A stretch of 64,000 nt of DNA from Atopsyche davidsoni (taxonomy: Eukaryota > Arthropoda > Insecta > Trichoptera > Hydrobiosidae): the NCBI GenBank assembly GCA_022113835.1, contig JAILWY010000001.1:3534001-3598000 (forward strand), written 5' to 3'. The position numbers and the translations under genes were made by a program. Of this stretch, positions 38,226 through 48,800 are shown piece after piece. Under the pieces are notes generated by a model. That model ran no database searches. It was given only the letters and a program-made list of their open reading frames with translations, and was not told the DNA's origin. Each line of letters begins with the position of its first letter. Within the stretch, counting starts at the first letter, position 1.

Positions 38226-38300
38226 TATAAATATGCCCCGAGTGCTCTCAACTGAAACGTAACCGTAAGGCTAAGTTACCACAGTTATATATCTGGTAAG
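38226..38300 (+). promoter_or_regulatory. Possible TATA promoter with a spliced non-coding first exon
   Basis: TATAAATA at 38226-38233 is followed at the usual distance by TCAACT (A at 38250) and then by a donor-like CTG/GTAAGAGTAAG at about 38297. The surrounding 38100-38260 is clearly richer in GC than the flanks. No coding sequence could be attached to it. It could be an upstream promoter of the gene at 41673, a long non-coding RNA, or chance. Confidence 0.3.
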
Positions 38301-40160
38301 AGTAAGTACTGAAACCTGAAAAACCACTCGTGTCTTTGGTGGGTTTAACAGTAGCTGAAATAGCAATATTGATAGCGTCAACTTAAAAAAAAAACTATGC
38401 TACTGAGTATAGTAAGTTGCGTTTCCTGTTTAAATAATAAGTTAACGTATGCATCCGCGATTGCTTCGAATCGTTTCGATAACGTAAGCAGGGATTAATG
38501 GTCCAATCTCGCTGTTTAATTACCTTGAAAACACTGTTTTATTGCTCACTGCAAGTCGTTTCAAGTTTTACTAAATAAGCAGAAGGAAAATAACAACGTC
38601 GGACAATAATATTAGCATTACAATACCTGCAAGTTTTCCTACTAAGCTACACCCAAAAACATCTATATAGATAGTGGATGAGTACAGATGCTGTTTTGAA
38701 ATGTTATTTTATATAAATCAGACAATACTTGAGTTAAGTGTGAATCTTTCCACTAAGCCAGCTTTCCAATATCACCAAACCAAAGAATCGGTTGGAAACT
38801 TCACAAAATATTCACTGCCTTTACAAAACTAACCCTTTAAGTACTCGTGGCAATGTCTAGAGTTGCTGCTGCTGCAGCATTTTTTATTTGTTTTTGGAGA
38901 CTTGGAAGTAGGTCGAGTATTTTTACTCTTCGCAAATAAATTTTATGCTTGGTATATTGGTAACAACGCTGATGTTTATAGACAGATAAAAATCTAATAA
39001 TGCATGTTGATTAGATCAAATTAACGAGAATGACAACAATTGAAAAGTATCCATTGTACTGTACGATTGTGATTTTTTCAATTAAAAAACAAAGATTATG
39101 TTTTATTATTTGGAAATATATTAGTCTTTCACTAACGACTGTATTATATTTTTATTATTATTGTATGACGTAGGGTTGTAATTGAAATTAATTATTTAAA
39201 ATGATTTAAAAACTTTCAGGACACACTAAGACACTACGAGAAAAATTGGGTAGAAATTTTATAAGGTATTTTAAGGTTATATGTACAATTAGGCAATTAT
39301 TTACTTATTCGAATTACTGCGAATATCAGGGTTTAATAAAAGGCGAAAATATGTAATTGTTGCTTAAAAAGTAGCAACAATTTCATCCCTGCTCCAAATT
39401 GATGACTGAATGTTTTATCATCATTTTAGCAACTAGAATAATAATTATTATTGCATGCTATTAAATTAAATATTATTGAGTTTTGAAAATAGGCGAGACA
39501 ACTGGAGACAACAATAATTTATTGCAATTTTAATTTTAATTTAAATCAATTCATAATAAAAAATATAACTGTTTTTTGTGAAGGTTAAAATGGCATCGAT
39601 TAAAATTGGTCAAGCTGTTTCGTGATCTGTATTGAATAATTTTGGTTTACAGTTAGAAATGTTTTTTTTGTTGTTTTTAAAACTGTGAATTTACCCAAGG
39701 AAAATAAATGCTACAACCTAAAAAAAAGCCTAGCACTAAGATAGGTTGTACATTTACTGTTATTTATTTGTGAACACCAAGACAAATTATGAAGACGTAT
39801 ACCGTAGATACTTTGTTCATAGTCATATTTATCAACATATAAAAACAAAATATCTGTGTGTCTTCACTCCTACTCCAAAGGTTATATATTTTTCCATTCA
39901 TAATAAATGTTTCATAACTTGCTTGCTTATCTAACTAGAAACCTGTACACTGAACAAATAAAACCTGCACGTAATGTGCTTCCAGGTTTCCTGTAATTAT
40001 TGCAGCAGCACTGCAACGAGAAGACAAGTTTCCACTGGTAGAGGTAATGCTAGAATGCAAGCAATTTTTTTCCTTAGATTACTCAATCGTACGGTCCGGT
40101 CTGTTCACACACAAATAATCACATAGCGGTATATAACACTACCACACCAAGCCTGCACAC
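38301..40160. other. Intergenic stretch, no gene recognised
   Basis: AT-rich DNA with no coding similarity and no clear repeat until the MITE-like fragment beginning near 40161. Confidence 0.45.
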
Positions 40161-40200
40161 AAAGCCGACTACACACGCTGCGACACAACTTGCAACCGAT
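40161..40200 (+). mobile_element. MITE end fragment, AAGCCGACTACACACG family
   Basis: AAGCCGACTACACACGCTGC followed by GACACAACTTGCAACCGA matches the terminal inverted repeat of the complete copies at 45664 and 59630. No opposite end was found, so this is a solo or truncated end. Confidence 0.6.
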
Positions 40201-40827
40201 TTTCAATTAGTATTCTAATCCTTTGGGTGTTTTTAGGAACCTGTTGAGTATGACTAGTAATGGTAACTGGTGTCGCTGGCAGCTAAAGTAATGTGTAAAT
40301 AAATATTATTTTTTTGATAGAGATGTACTGCTGAGGATCTCAAAACTTACAAACCAGTCGGTGTTGGCAAATGTATAAAAAAAGCAGCTTCAATGAAGGT
40401 CGGGTGATTCCAATATTCAGCAGAATACGGAGCAGGTCGCAGGTTTTAGGATGACAAAATAAATAGTACAAATCACTCGAAAGGCTCTTCAAATGAAAGC
40501 AGGGCGGAGGTAATTTAAAATGCCAAGGTAATCAAAATGAGACAAAGTGGTATTAGTGAACTCAGTGAATTGAACGATTATTCAGTATTTGTATTTAAGA
40601 AAAGCAAAAATGCAGAGTAACACGTCACATATGAATTAATTAATTATAGAATATGTGCAATTGCTTCGTTGATTAGTGTACAACGAATCCATCAATCCAG
40701 TTTGTCATTTTTGCTCGATTTGCTCGATATGAGGAGATTTGATTACCACACAACATCTGAAAAAGATATACATATGTCTTAACAATATATATAAATATAT
40801 AATCTAGACTCTAACCGGTCTTATTCT

Positions 40828-40994
40828 ATTACTAATATGATTAGGCACATTAGTTCATACATAGAAGATGATTTTAAAGAAACTCTCAGAAAAATATCAT
40901 CTTGATTTGTGTGGGATCACGATTATATTTTTCTGAGAGTTTCTTTAAAATCATCTTCTATGTATGCACTAATGTGCCTAATCATATTAGTAAT
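40828..40994. repeat. Near-perfect 70 bp hairpin with 27 nt loop
   Basis: The arm 40828-40897 is the reverse complement of 40925-40994 except for one mismatch (T40855 against C40967). The loop is 40898-40924. Outside the hairpin, similar 18-20 bp sequences (TAACCGGTCTTATTCTATTA at about 40812 and TAACCAGTCTTATTCTGTTA at about 41043) occur as direct repeats. It may be a foldback element or a long hairpin RNA locus. Confidence 0.9.
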
Positions 40995-41229
40995 AATATA
41001 ATAAACCCGTAATGGGTGATAAATACGCATCTGATTGACGTTTAACCAGTCTTATTCTGTTAAAGTGAAATGACGTTCAGGGGCGGTGTAGGGAAATGAA
41101 AATTTTGATTTCGCTGACAACGAACGGATCGCATTGTCTGGACGGAGACTCACGATATCGACCCGTTTTCCACCTGGCAAAAATAATAACAGGCGAGCCT
41201 CCATTTTCTATTAAAAACATTTCCACCCG

Positions 41230-41672
41230 AAGGAGTGTTTCGAATCGAAATTACAGTCGGGCCTCGGAGCCGCCCGGCGTGTCAATCCGCATTGTTCAGT
41301 ATCGCGCGATTCTCGCCGCGCGCTGCACGCGTCCTCTGCGCGGCTCCACCTCGCCGACCAATCAACAGGTGCTTTTCCCAAAACCCTCACCGAAAACCAC
41401 CTGGAAGTGTCTTGCCTTTCAATTTTAAATTTAATTAAAAATCGCCGAAGCCTCGTTACGCCGCGAGCCGGTAGTAAAAGTCAGTTTACTACACTGTGAT
41501 TTGTTTACGTTTGTGACAGTGACACTGTCACGCAGTTGCGTGTTGTTTATCGTTGAGTGCGTTAAGTATATATTTTTGTTTATTGCTTATCTTGCCGATG
41601 GGCTGATCGAGAGTTTGTGCTAGTATTGGATTGATTTTCGAGTGATTGTTTGATGAGTGATCGGAAGTAGCG
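41230..41672 (+). promoter_or_regulatory. GC-rich promoter and 5' UTR of the gene starting at 41673
   Basis: This is the most CpG-rich long block of the window (GCCGCGCGCTGC-like stretches at 41270-41350). A TCAGT initiator at 41481-41485 fits an arthropod transcription start about 190 nt before the ATG. A perfect inverted repeat GTGACAGT-GAC-ACTGTCAC lies just downstream at 41513-41531. No TATA box is seen. Confidence 0.55.
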
Positions 41673-41769
41673 ATGGCTCGCTCTCCGAAGAAGGTGCAGG
41701 CCCACGGGAGGACCAAGGTCGGTTCCAAGGAGCTGAATCGTCTCCGCGACCACCTCGGGAAGTCTCACG
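41673..41769 (+). CDS. First coding exon of an unrecognised gene (partial)
   Basis: The ATG, in good context (AGCGATGG), opens MARSPKKVQAHGRTKVGSKE and continues NRLRDHLGKSH to a donor CACG/GTGAGG; the exon ends in phase 1 after 97 nt. The peptide is basic and polar with no signal peptide or membrane segment. GC content and third-position use are unlike the surroundings, which supports real coding sequence beside a CpG-rich promoter. I do not recognise the family. No convincing following exon was found up to the window end, so the first intron would exceed 22 kb. Confidence 0.6.
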
Positions 41770-42788
41770 GTGAGGATGCTGCGATATCGTATCATTAAAC
41801 TGCGCGAAGTGAACGACTGCGAGATGTCTACTTGTAATTTTATAAATAACCCGGTTGGAAATATCGAAAGTAATGTATGCTGATATTTTGTTTTTTTTCT
41901 TTCTCGGTTAATATATTACTATGCCCACGTGTTTTTACAAGTTTATTATTACCTACGAGTGTTCAGCCTCGAAATATAAAATGAATCAGCTGAAGTATTG
42001 CTGTTGTGATGTACATTTTTTAGGTCATATTTGTACCTTGTAAACATAATATATAATCATCACATTATAGAATTGTACTAAAAACCAAATATTTTTCTTC
42101 GTTGTGTATTCAGTATTATGTACTATCTTAGGTGTGTTTTTAATTATTTTTTTTGTATTTTACATATTAATATGTGGAATTAGTAAATCACCAGTAAAAC
42201 ATGAGTAATTTTTGCAGAAAAGTGTAACTATTTTAATTAATAATAACTTTAAATACATTCAACTTTGTAGTAGTTTTTGTTGTGAAGGTTGAGAAACCAG
42301 TTTTAAATGAGTGTACATTATATAGTTCCCAACGCACTCGCGTTGATATCTACGAATTAATATTATGTATATGGCACACCGTTCTCAACAAATTGCATTT
42401 ATGTTTATTCGTTACGGCGAAATATCGAAGTGATGCCGAAGAATTTAATTTATTTTTAACAGCATTGCTTAAACACTGTTTACGTTTAAGATTTTGATCA
42501 CAACAATCGGACAGTAGCGACCGCGAATTTTCACCGAGCCTACTCAGCCTCCCATTGATAAAAAAATGCAACCTACCCCAACTTGAAATAAATAACAATA
42601 TGTTGTAATTTGCGTTGTTTACTTCGGCAAAACCATAATAAAAACACTTAAAATGAAGGGACGCTATTGGCCAAAAGAAGTGTTATATATATTTTTATTA
42701 TTTTTGTTTATGAGAAAGGTTAGTTTAGTTTTGTGTGGATTTACGCAAGTCCGAGTGATTTAGATAAGGCTTTCTGCACTTGCTGCTT

Positions 42789-43076
42789 CTTTATGGAGTT
42801 GAAGCTTAGACACTCGCGACAGCTAGACAATTGAGGTTATATAGGAAAAGCCTTAAAATATCACGGGTTGACCGCGTCACTAATGAGTAAAGAAAGAAAG
42901 AGAACTCCTCCGGGAAGGTCTCTTTTTTTGGCCACATTTTTCGTAGCATCCTCTAGCTGATTTTCCAAGAAAAAAGAGGCACTTGAAGGATGAAGTTTAA
43001 GTGGCTGGAGGTCGGATGTACGGCCGAATCATAAAGACTGGTCACCAACCTCCTATGAGGAGAGGCATCAGAAGAA
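42789..43076 (+). pseudogene. Decayed non-LTR retrotransposon reverse transcriptase C-terminus
   Basis: With frame corrections it reads LYGVEA-stop-TLAT, then RLYRKSLKISRVDRVTNE and, after a shift, FFGHIFRSIL and KRGT. This is the familiar region after the RT catalytic core of CR1/Jockey-like LINEs (LYGVEAWTL, RRILKISWVD, GHxxR). Several stops and shifts make it dead. It ends in ACCAACCTCCTATGAGGAGA at 43047-43066, the same block that recurs alone at 44840, 62459 and 63942. Confidence 0.7.
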
Positions 43077-43084
43077 GAGACCTG

Positions 43085-43175
43085 CTGCAACACAACTTGC
43101 TGTAACGACTTGCAATAAACCAACAGGTTTACTATTGTCTGATGACAAATCGGTCGCGACGTATGTAGAGGGCTT
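43085..43175. mobile_element. Degraded MITE, AAGCC family
   Basis: It has CAACACAACTTGC near one end and GTCGCGACGTATGTAGAGGG ending in CTT at the other, matching degraded terminal inverted repeats of the family. The left TIR is eroded. Confidence 0.4.
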
Positions 43176-43194
43176 GATAATTAAATAGTCCCGT

Positions 43195-43320
43195 TTGAGC
43201 CACACCTTGTAAGCCCCACAACCTGCGCGCAGGATCAGGGGACAGCCATAAGAACTATCGTAAATTTACCAAAATAAAAAATAAAGAACCTTGAAATTAA
43301 AGGTTTTTTTTTGAGCTCCA
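43195..43320 (-). mobile_element. tRNA-derived SINE, copy 1
   Basis: Core CCACACCTTGTAAGCCCCAC followed by AACCTGCGCGCAGGATCAGG on the plus strand, the reverse of copies at 55600 and 59950. It continues with ATCGTAAATTTACC as in copy 4. Confidence 0.65.
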
Positions 43321-43589
43321 CGACTACTGCAGCATTCCTGCTGACAAAACGGCCCCGAGGCAGCCGGCATTTACACCTAAAGCACCGTTGCGCGTGGATT
43401 TGTATTTTCTAACAGCTGTATTATGCGATCAAGCCTGTTTCGGCCTCGCTGAACTCGAGGTCACGAGCATCGTTTCAACACTAGGTAGGTCTCACTCTGG
43501 ACGAATGACACTCGACTTACAAAAAAATATTTCTATACTACTAATGGTGCTGTTGATGCAGTGAAAAAATTGTATATGCTGTGCTTACA

Positions 43590-43735
43590 ATACCTCCAAG
43601 TGTAAAAATGTCGAAGGCCTTCTCTATGCCGGTCTTCTTGTGCATATTGAGACCGTTTCTTCAAGTGGTCTGTCGGACGAGCTGTTGAGAGGTCGAGTGG
43701 TCTGCCCTGAAGCCAAACTGCAGGTCCTGGATGGG
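43590..43735 (-). pseudogene. Jockey-like reverse transcriptase fragment
   Basis: The minus strand reads LQFGFRADHSTSQQLVRQTT, stop, RNGLNMHKKTG and EKAFDIF, a degraded version of the RT block FGFRxxHST...QL...EKAFD of Jockey-clade LINEs. A stop and a deletion between TG and EKAFD break it. Its orientation is opposite to the LINE piece at 42789. Confidence 0.75.
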
Positions 43736-44252
43736 CTTCAGGTCGAAGGGAAGGCCGCACAGAAGATTGATTGGCTTGGATGGGATAAATAATAAAAGAG
43801 TTTATTCCATGAAATAGATATTATTTTTTCTAAAATACACACTCTCTTGTGTATACATTAGAATGCAAAGCCTGCGCTGGGTTTTGCGTTGAAAATACCC
43901 TTTGTCAGTAATATTTGATCTTTCAGCCTATTCATAGATTCATATTCAAATATCATTAAAACAATGATATATCTTTTCTTTTATAATCGTGCGTACTAAA
44001 TCGATCTGGAATAAAGAAGTAGAAGTACATTTAACGTGATATAACACATTAGATATTATTAAAAATTTGAACACGAATAGGATAAAAATTAACGATAACG
44101 CTGTATTAAATTTTGAACGTTTACTCAATCGAAACAATAATTTTTCACCGTATTAATATATTTATGAATAGAAAATGACATTTTACACATCCTTGAACTA
44201 TCATCCAGAACCATTTTATGATCAATTTTTTTTAAAATCTAAATGACCGACA

Positions 44253-44392
44253 GTGATTAACAGGCTTTAAAAAATATACACGTAAATGACAATACAACTA
44301 TTATAATAGTGTTGTCTAAGTCGCAGTTATCAAATTTGAGAAGTAGCGCGGTGTACAATCCTTGTACCGGATTGTACAGCCTGTTAATCATT
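44253..44392. repeat. Small inverted-repeat element (140 bp)
   Basis: GATTAACAGGCT near 44256 and its reverse complement AGCCTGTTAATC near 44379 bracket the segment. Inside is a second perfect inverted repeat, TGTACAATCC/GGATTGTACA. It could be a MITE, but no second copy was noticed in the window. Confidence 0.4.
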
Positions 44393-44839
44393 AATTACAT
44401 TTAAATAAAAATCGTGCCAATTGTTAAGTAACTTGTAATTTGGTAAAGAGACGTTTGTTTATGTGGTATGAAAAAAAGCTTTGCGGGGAATGTTGAATCC
44501 CACAGTTTTAATCCAAACAGCATTCGCAATCGAGCTCGTCCGTCTGCTCCAAATTGTCTGTCGGAAGATCGGACTTTGATTGGGTAAAAGGCATAAAAGC
44601 TAGTCGACCCGCTTAATTAGCGTAAGTGACCGAGGCATTGAGAATTCTTTCAGCCTTTTTTTAGAATTACTGGAGTGACGTCACAGCAAGGGGTCTCTAA
44701 CCTATTCTAATGGCGTGCCACCAGGAACACTCGATTAATTAATTAAGTGACATTCGCATTTCTTAGTCGATTTAAACCTGTTTAAATTTATCGCTGCGCT
44801 GGTTTTTTTTTTGTACATTTGATATGGTTAATTTACCAT

Positions 44840-44980
44840 TTCTTCTTCTTCGGGTGCCTCTCCTCAGAGGAGGTTGGCGACCGTCTCATTGAGCATGTAC
44901 TCATGCTGAGTCAGTGTTCATGGTTTTTTTTAACGGAGAATAGCGTAGTCCTCGGTTCTTTGTACACCGCAGTTTTATAT
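44840..44980 (-). repeat. LINE 3'-end-like repeat, GCCTCTCCTCAGAGGAGG family, copy 1
   Basis: GGGTGCCTCTCCTCAGAGGA followed by GGTTGGCGACCGTCTCATTG, later CGCAGTTTTATATT. The same order of blocks recurs at 62459-62583. The reverse complement matches the tail of the RT fragment ending at 43076. Confidence 0.65.
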
Positions 44981-45663
44981 TGGAATAAAAAGTCTGCGTA
45001 TTGCTGCTGCCCAAAAGCATTATTATTTTTTTTTTTATTACAATAGTTTAGATATGATACCATTAAATAATACATATATATCAAACCTCTGGCTAGAGCA
45101 ATAATAGTCATTTTGAACACTCAATTTAAGTTTAATTTAAACTGTTGGTTGAAGCGTTTATATTAAATTATTTAAATTTTTACGATGTAAACGTATTTTT
45201 TAAATTTATCTTAAATAAAATAAACACTAATGCAGTAAGTCGAAAGCAGAAAGAGTAAAAAATGACGCGCATTGACATCCAAAAACCGTATTTTCTTATT
45301 TTACAGACATGCAAATATATAGTTCAATAAGCAAATTAATTAATAATTAAAATAAACGAGGGTGGCGTGTTTTCAGGAATATCCACTCTAGTATAATTGA
45401 ATTTTTAATTTAAATAAAATTGGAAATTCTTAATGTAGAAGATTATATTCAACAATTTGCAGTCATATTTATCAACGACAAATAGGAAAAAAAATGTATG
45501 GCCAGCGAAAAATACAAAATTAACTTATTGGCACTGTCCGAATTGTTTTTTTGGCGATTCTCAGTTCCAAGTCTCTTGAAAATTAGATAATGCATTTCAA
45601 CTATTTTTAAAGCATTATAGCCACTTTATTTATTTTCAATTTCACTTGAAAATTGTGAAGGGC

Positions 45664-45805
45664 TAAGCCGGCTATACACGCTTCGACACAACTGACAACC
45701 GAACGGTAACTGGCCAATCGCGTCCTTTTTTACTCAAATAATGGGACACTTTTGACCCATTGCGAATCAGTTGCAAGTTGCGTCGCTACGTGTGTAGTCG
45801 GCTTT
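45664..45805. mobile_element. Complete MITE of about 142 bp, AAGCC family
   Basis: Imperfect terminal inverted repeats of about 29 bp: AAGCCGGCTATACACGCTTC at the left, and the right end GCTACGTGTGTAGTCGGCTT. The interior has no coding capacity. Related copies lie at 40161, 43085, 58880 and 59630. Confidence 0.75.
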
Positions 45806-48800
45806 ATTTACGACTATTTTCCTTTACTGTGTTGGTATATTGAGGGTCACTGTGTCATGAAGCCAGGAAATACATTAATTGATTACTCATACAGGTGTTT
45901 ATTTTTTAAGGGCTGCATTATATTAATTATAAACAAAACCAAACGTTTTAGGGACTGCTGTCACTTAAAGTGAGCCTTTCTACTGCCATTAATCAATGGT
46001 TTTATATAAATAAAATTAATGTGTTTTTAAAACAATTTGTTTATTTGTTACAAATATGATTAGACAAATAGATAAGAGATTATTTCATTTTTATGGTGGC
46101 TGTCTTTCGGGTGCTTCTTCAATTAAACACAGCGAAAGCTTATTCTAGAAAAGCAATTTAGTCTCGCACTAAAATAAATGTTATCTTGCAGATGCTTTGC
46201 GTGAGGTCCACTGATTTAAGGCATTTCCCTAATACAACCTCACCGTTCATGATAGTAACCTTTTGTATTCTTTGTGTAGTCCATAAAACCCTCTATTATT
46301 AGCTACAAAAGGACCAACTCGGCAAATGTCAATCTCCGTTAACCTACACAACGTACGCCCCCCGACTATACTGGGCATCTCAACTTCATACAGACTTTTC
46401 AATTAAACAAACTATATCACATCTTCACTAAAAAAAACACCTGCTGTATACAATAAATTCAGTATAACTACATTTTTTTCTGATTCAACACACTTAGTAA
46501 TAGTTTGTATGGAAACCCATCAAATTAAATACTACGTAGTGTATGACCCAAATAGTCTCACGAAACAGCCTACAGTTAGTCTAATTGATAACACCCTAAC
46601 CCATATCCTACGTATATACTTCTGCCTTTTACTAGGAGTATTTATTGAATTTATATTATATATTCAATTCACAAATAAGTTATGAAATAAAAAATAAAAC
46701 ATATTCGCTTTTCAGGCATGAATATGTATTTCATAAGTTGGTCATAGAAAAGGTTAAACTGACAGTTTCATTGAATTAAAGTTATGTGTTCTGGATTGAG
46801 TGAGAGTATGTTTTCTTTTATGGTTAAAAATATTGTAGTTAAATTAACTTGGGGTATGAATCACCCTGTATAAGACGGACCTTCCAACCGGGGCAGTGCA
46901 CAGATGACCTGATTCCCGAGGAACGAGCACTGTGCCTGATTATCACTACTTTTTGTGACTTGCGATAGACAGAATACATTTTATCACAAAATCAAATATA
47001 CAATATTTTTATACAAATTGGATTGACTTTACTTCCCCACTTTAAAGAAATATATGTTAAATAAAGATAACTTAATAAAATACAAACAAGCGAAATAATG
47101 ATTTCCATGATGACTTGCCTGAAATTGATAAATATTGAGAGACGATCTAAAACGTTTAAGGTGTTTTATTTGTTTTTATATAAATAATATTTTTAATTAA
47201 ATTTTCATAATAATATTACACTAGCACAATATAAACATAATATATATACAAACTTCATATTGTTTTGTGATGAATTTCTTCATTATGATCTATAATAATA
47301 TTGACCCATGAAAATTATTAGATATAGAAATGTATAAAAATATATGAACATATTATAAGGTTGTGTATTAGATCTAGAACAATTATATCAAGAATTTTCT
47401 GTGGAAGAAATCATTTTTTTTGTTTGGCGGTTTTTCTGGTCCGATAAGCTTTATGCTTGTAAGAAAAATTTATTGATTTTTTTTAGTTTGATGGTTTATT
47501 TACCGACTCGTTAAACAACAACAAAAAAATTTGAAAGTTTAGCTAACGGACTGATATTGTTTCGTTTATTATCAAATTTACAAAATGCTTATTGTTTACT
47601 GGTTAACGACTAACTGATGTCATCGACTCAACAAAACCTACTTTTAATTTTACGGTTTGACAATTTTTCAGGCAGAATGTATAAAGAATTTTTATATTTG
47701 GTTCAAGTAAATCTGCTTTAGAAATAACCTATTTGACTTGCTTATTATCAATAGTTTAGACACACCAGTACTTATATTGTATAAAATGTTTTTTTTAATG
47801 TAAATTGTGTTATGTCAACATTAAGTTTTTTTCCAATTTTTTTACTAAACGTTACATTCACTGGAAAAACAAAGTTCGGAAGAATTATCCTCGTTGCGAT
47901 GAAGTCCGTTGTTTCCTCACAAACACAAAATTTATTTGTACATAATGTCAACAATTAAATAATATAATGCTTATATTTTTCATTTTATAAGTAGTGAATG
48001 TAGTTTGTGGAAAAAAAGAGATTATCTTGCATTATAAGCTTTCTATTTTAGTAGCTGACTGTTGCAAGTAAAACTGTTTTTGATAGCCGCGGAAATTTTA
48101 AACGTAAAATAAAAGTTTTCCTGTACTTTATTTAATCGTACATCCAAGAAACGTAAATATGCATTAATCGCAAATTTATGTTTAAATGCTGACTTTCTAA
48201 TGTACATAAATGATCAGTTTTTATTTTATTTGACAAGGAAGTCCTGTTCGTATTATCAAGTCATTAAATTTACATTTTTCATATCACTCATTAGGTATTC
48301 CCGGAACTCAAATGACAATATTTATACTAATCGCTAATGACAGGTTTTGCCGACAATTTACCTACTCAGGTACAACTTTCAAATTCGATAACACATAATT
48401 AGACAATCAATTTAAGTACGTGCTGTATGTTTCTACATACATACTAATTATTAATATTTAATCATATTTTTCAAAACCGATTACATCGAAATGAGGTCTG
48501 AAAGAATCAATATAATTATAACAATTTATCAGTTATAAATGAGAACTATGTTTTCTTTTAAGGGTCTTCGTGTTGTTTAAGTGCCTCTTTTGGGCAAATA
48601 TAACCTTTTCAAATGTAAGTGTCTTCAATAAGACAAATAGAATATCTGATAGAGCAATAAATGAAATACTTTCGTAATTCTTCCGGGGCAAAGGTGATAT
48701 TATTTTTTTCAGAACCGAAATGTTACTTACGAACAGTATTGCATTTTTATTTGCGTCTTTTCCTCTTTTCGGTCGCATAACGTGAAAATATTAAGTCGAA

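Noticed and set aside
41096..41438. Overlapping 110- and 67-codon frames upstream of the 41673 exon
   Set aside because: They sit in the CpG-rich promoter, where stop codons are rare, and have no family resemblance. They are better explained as promoter DNA.
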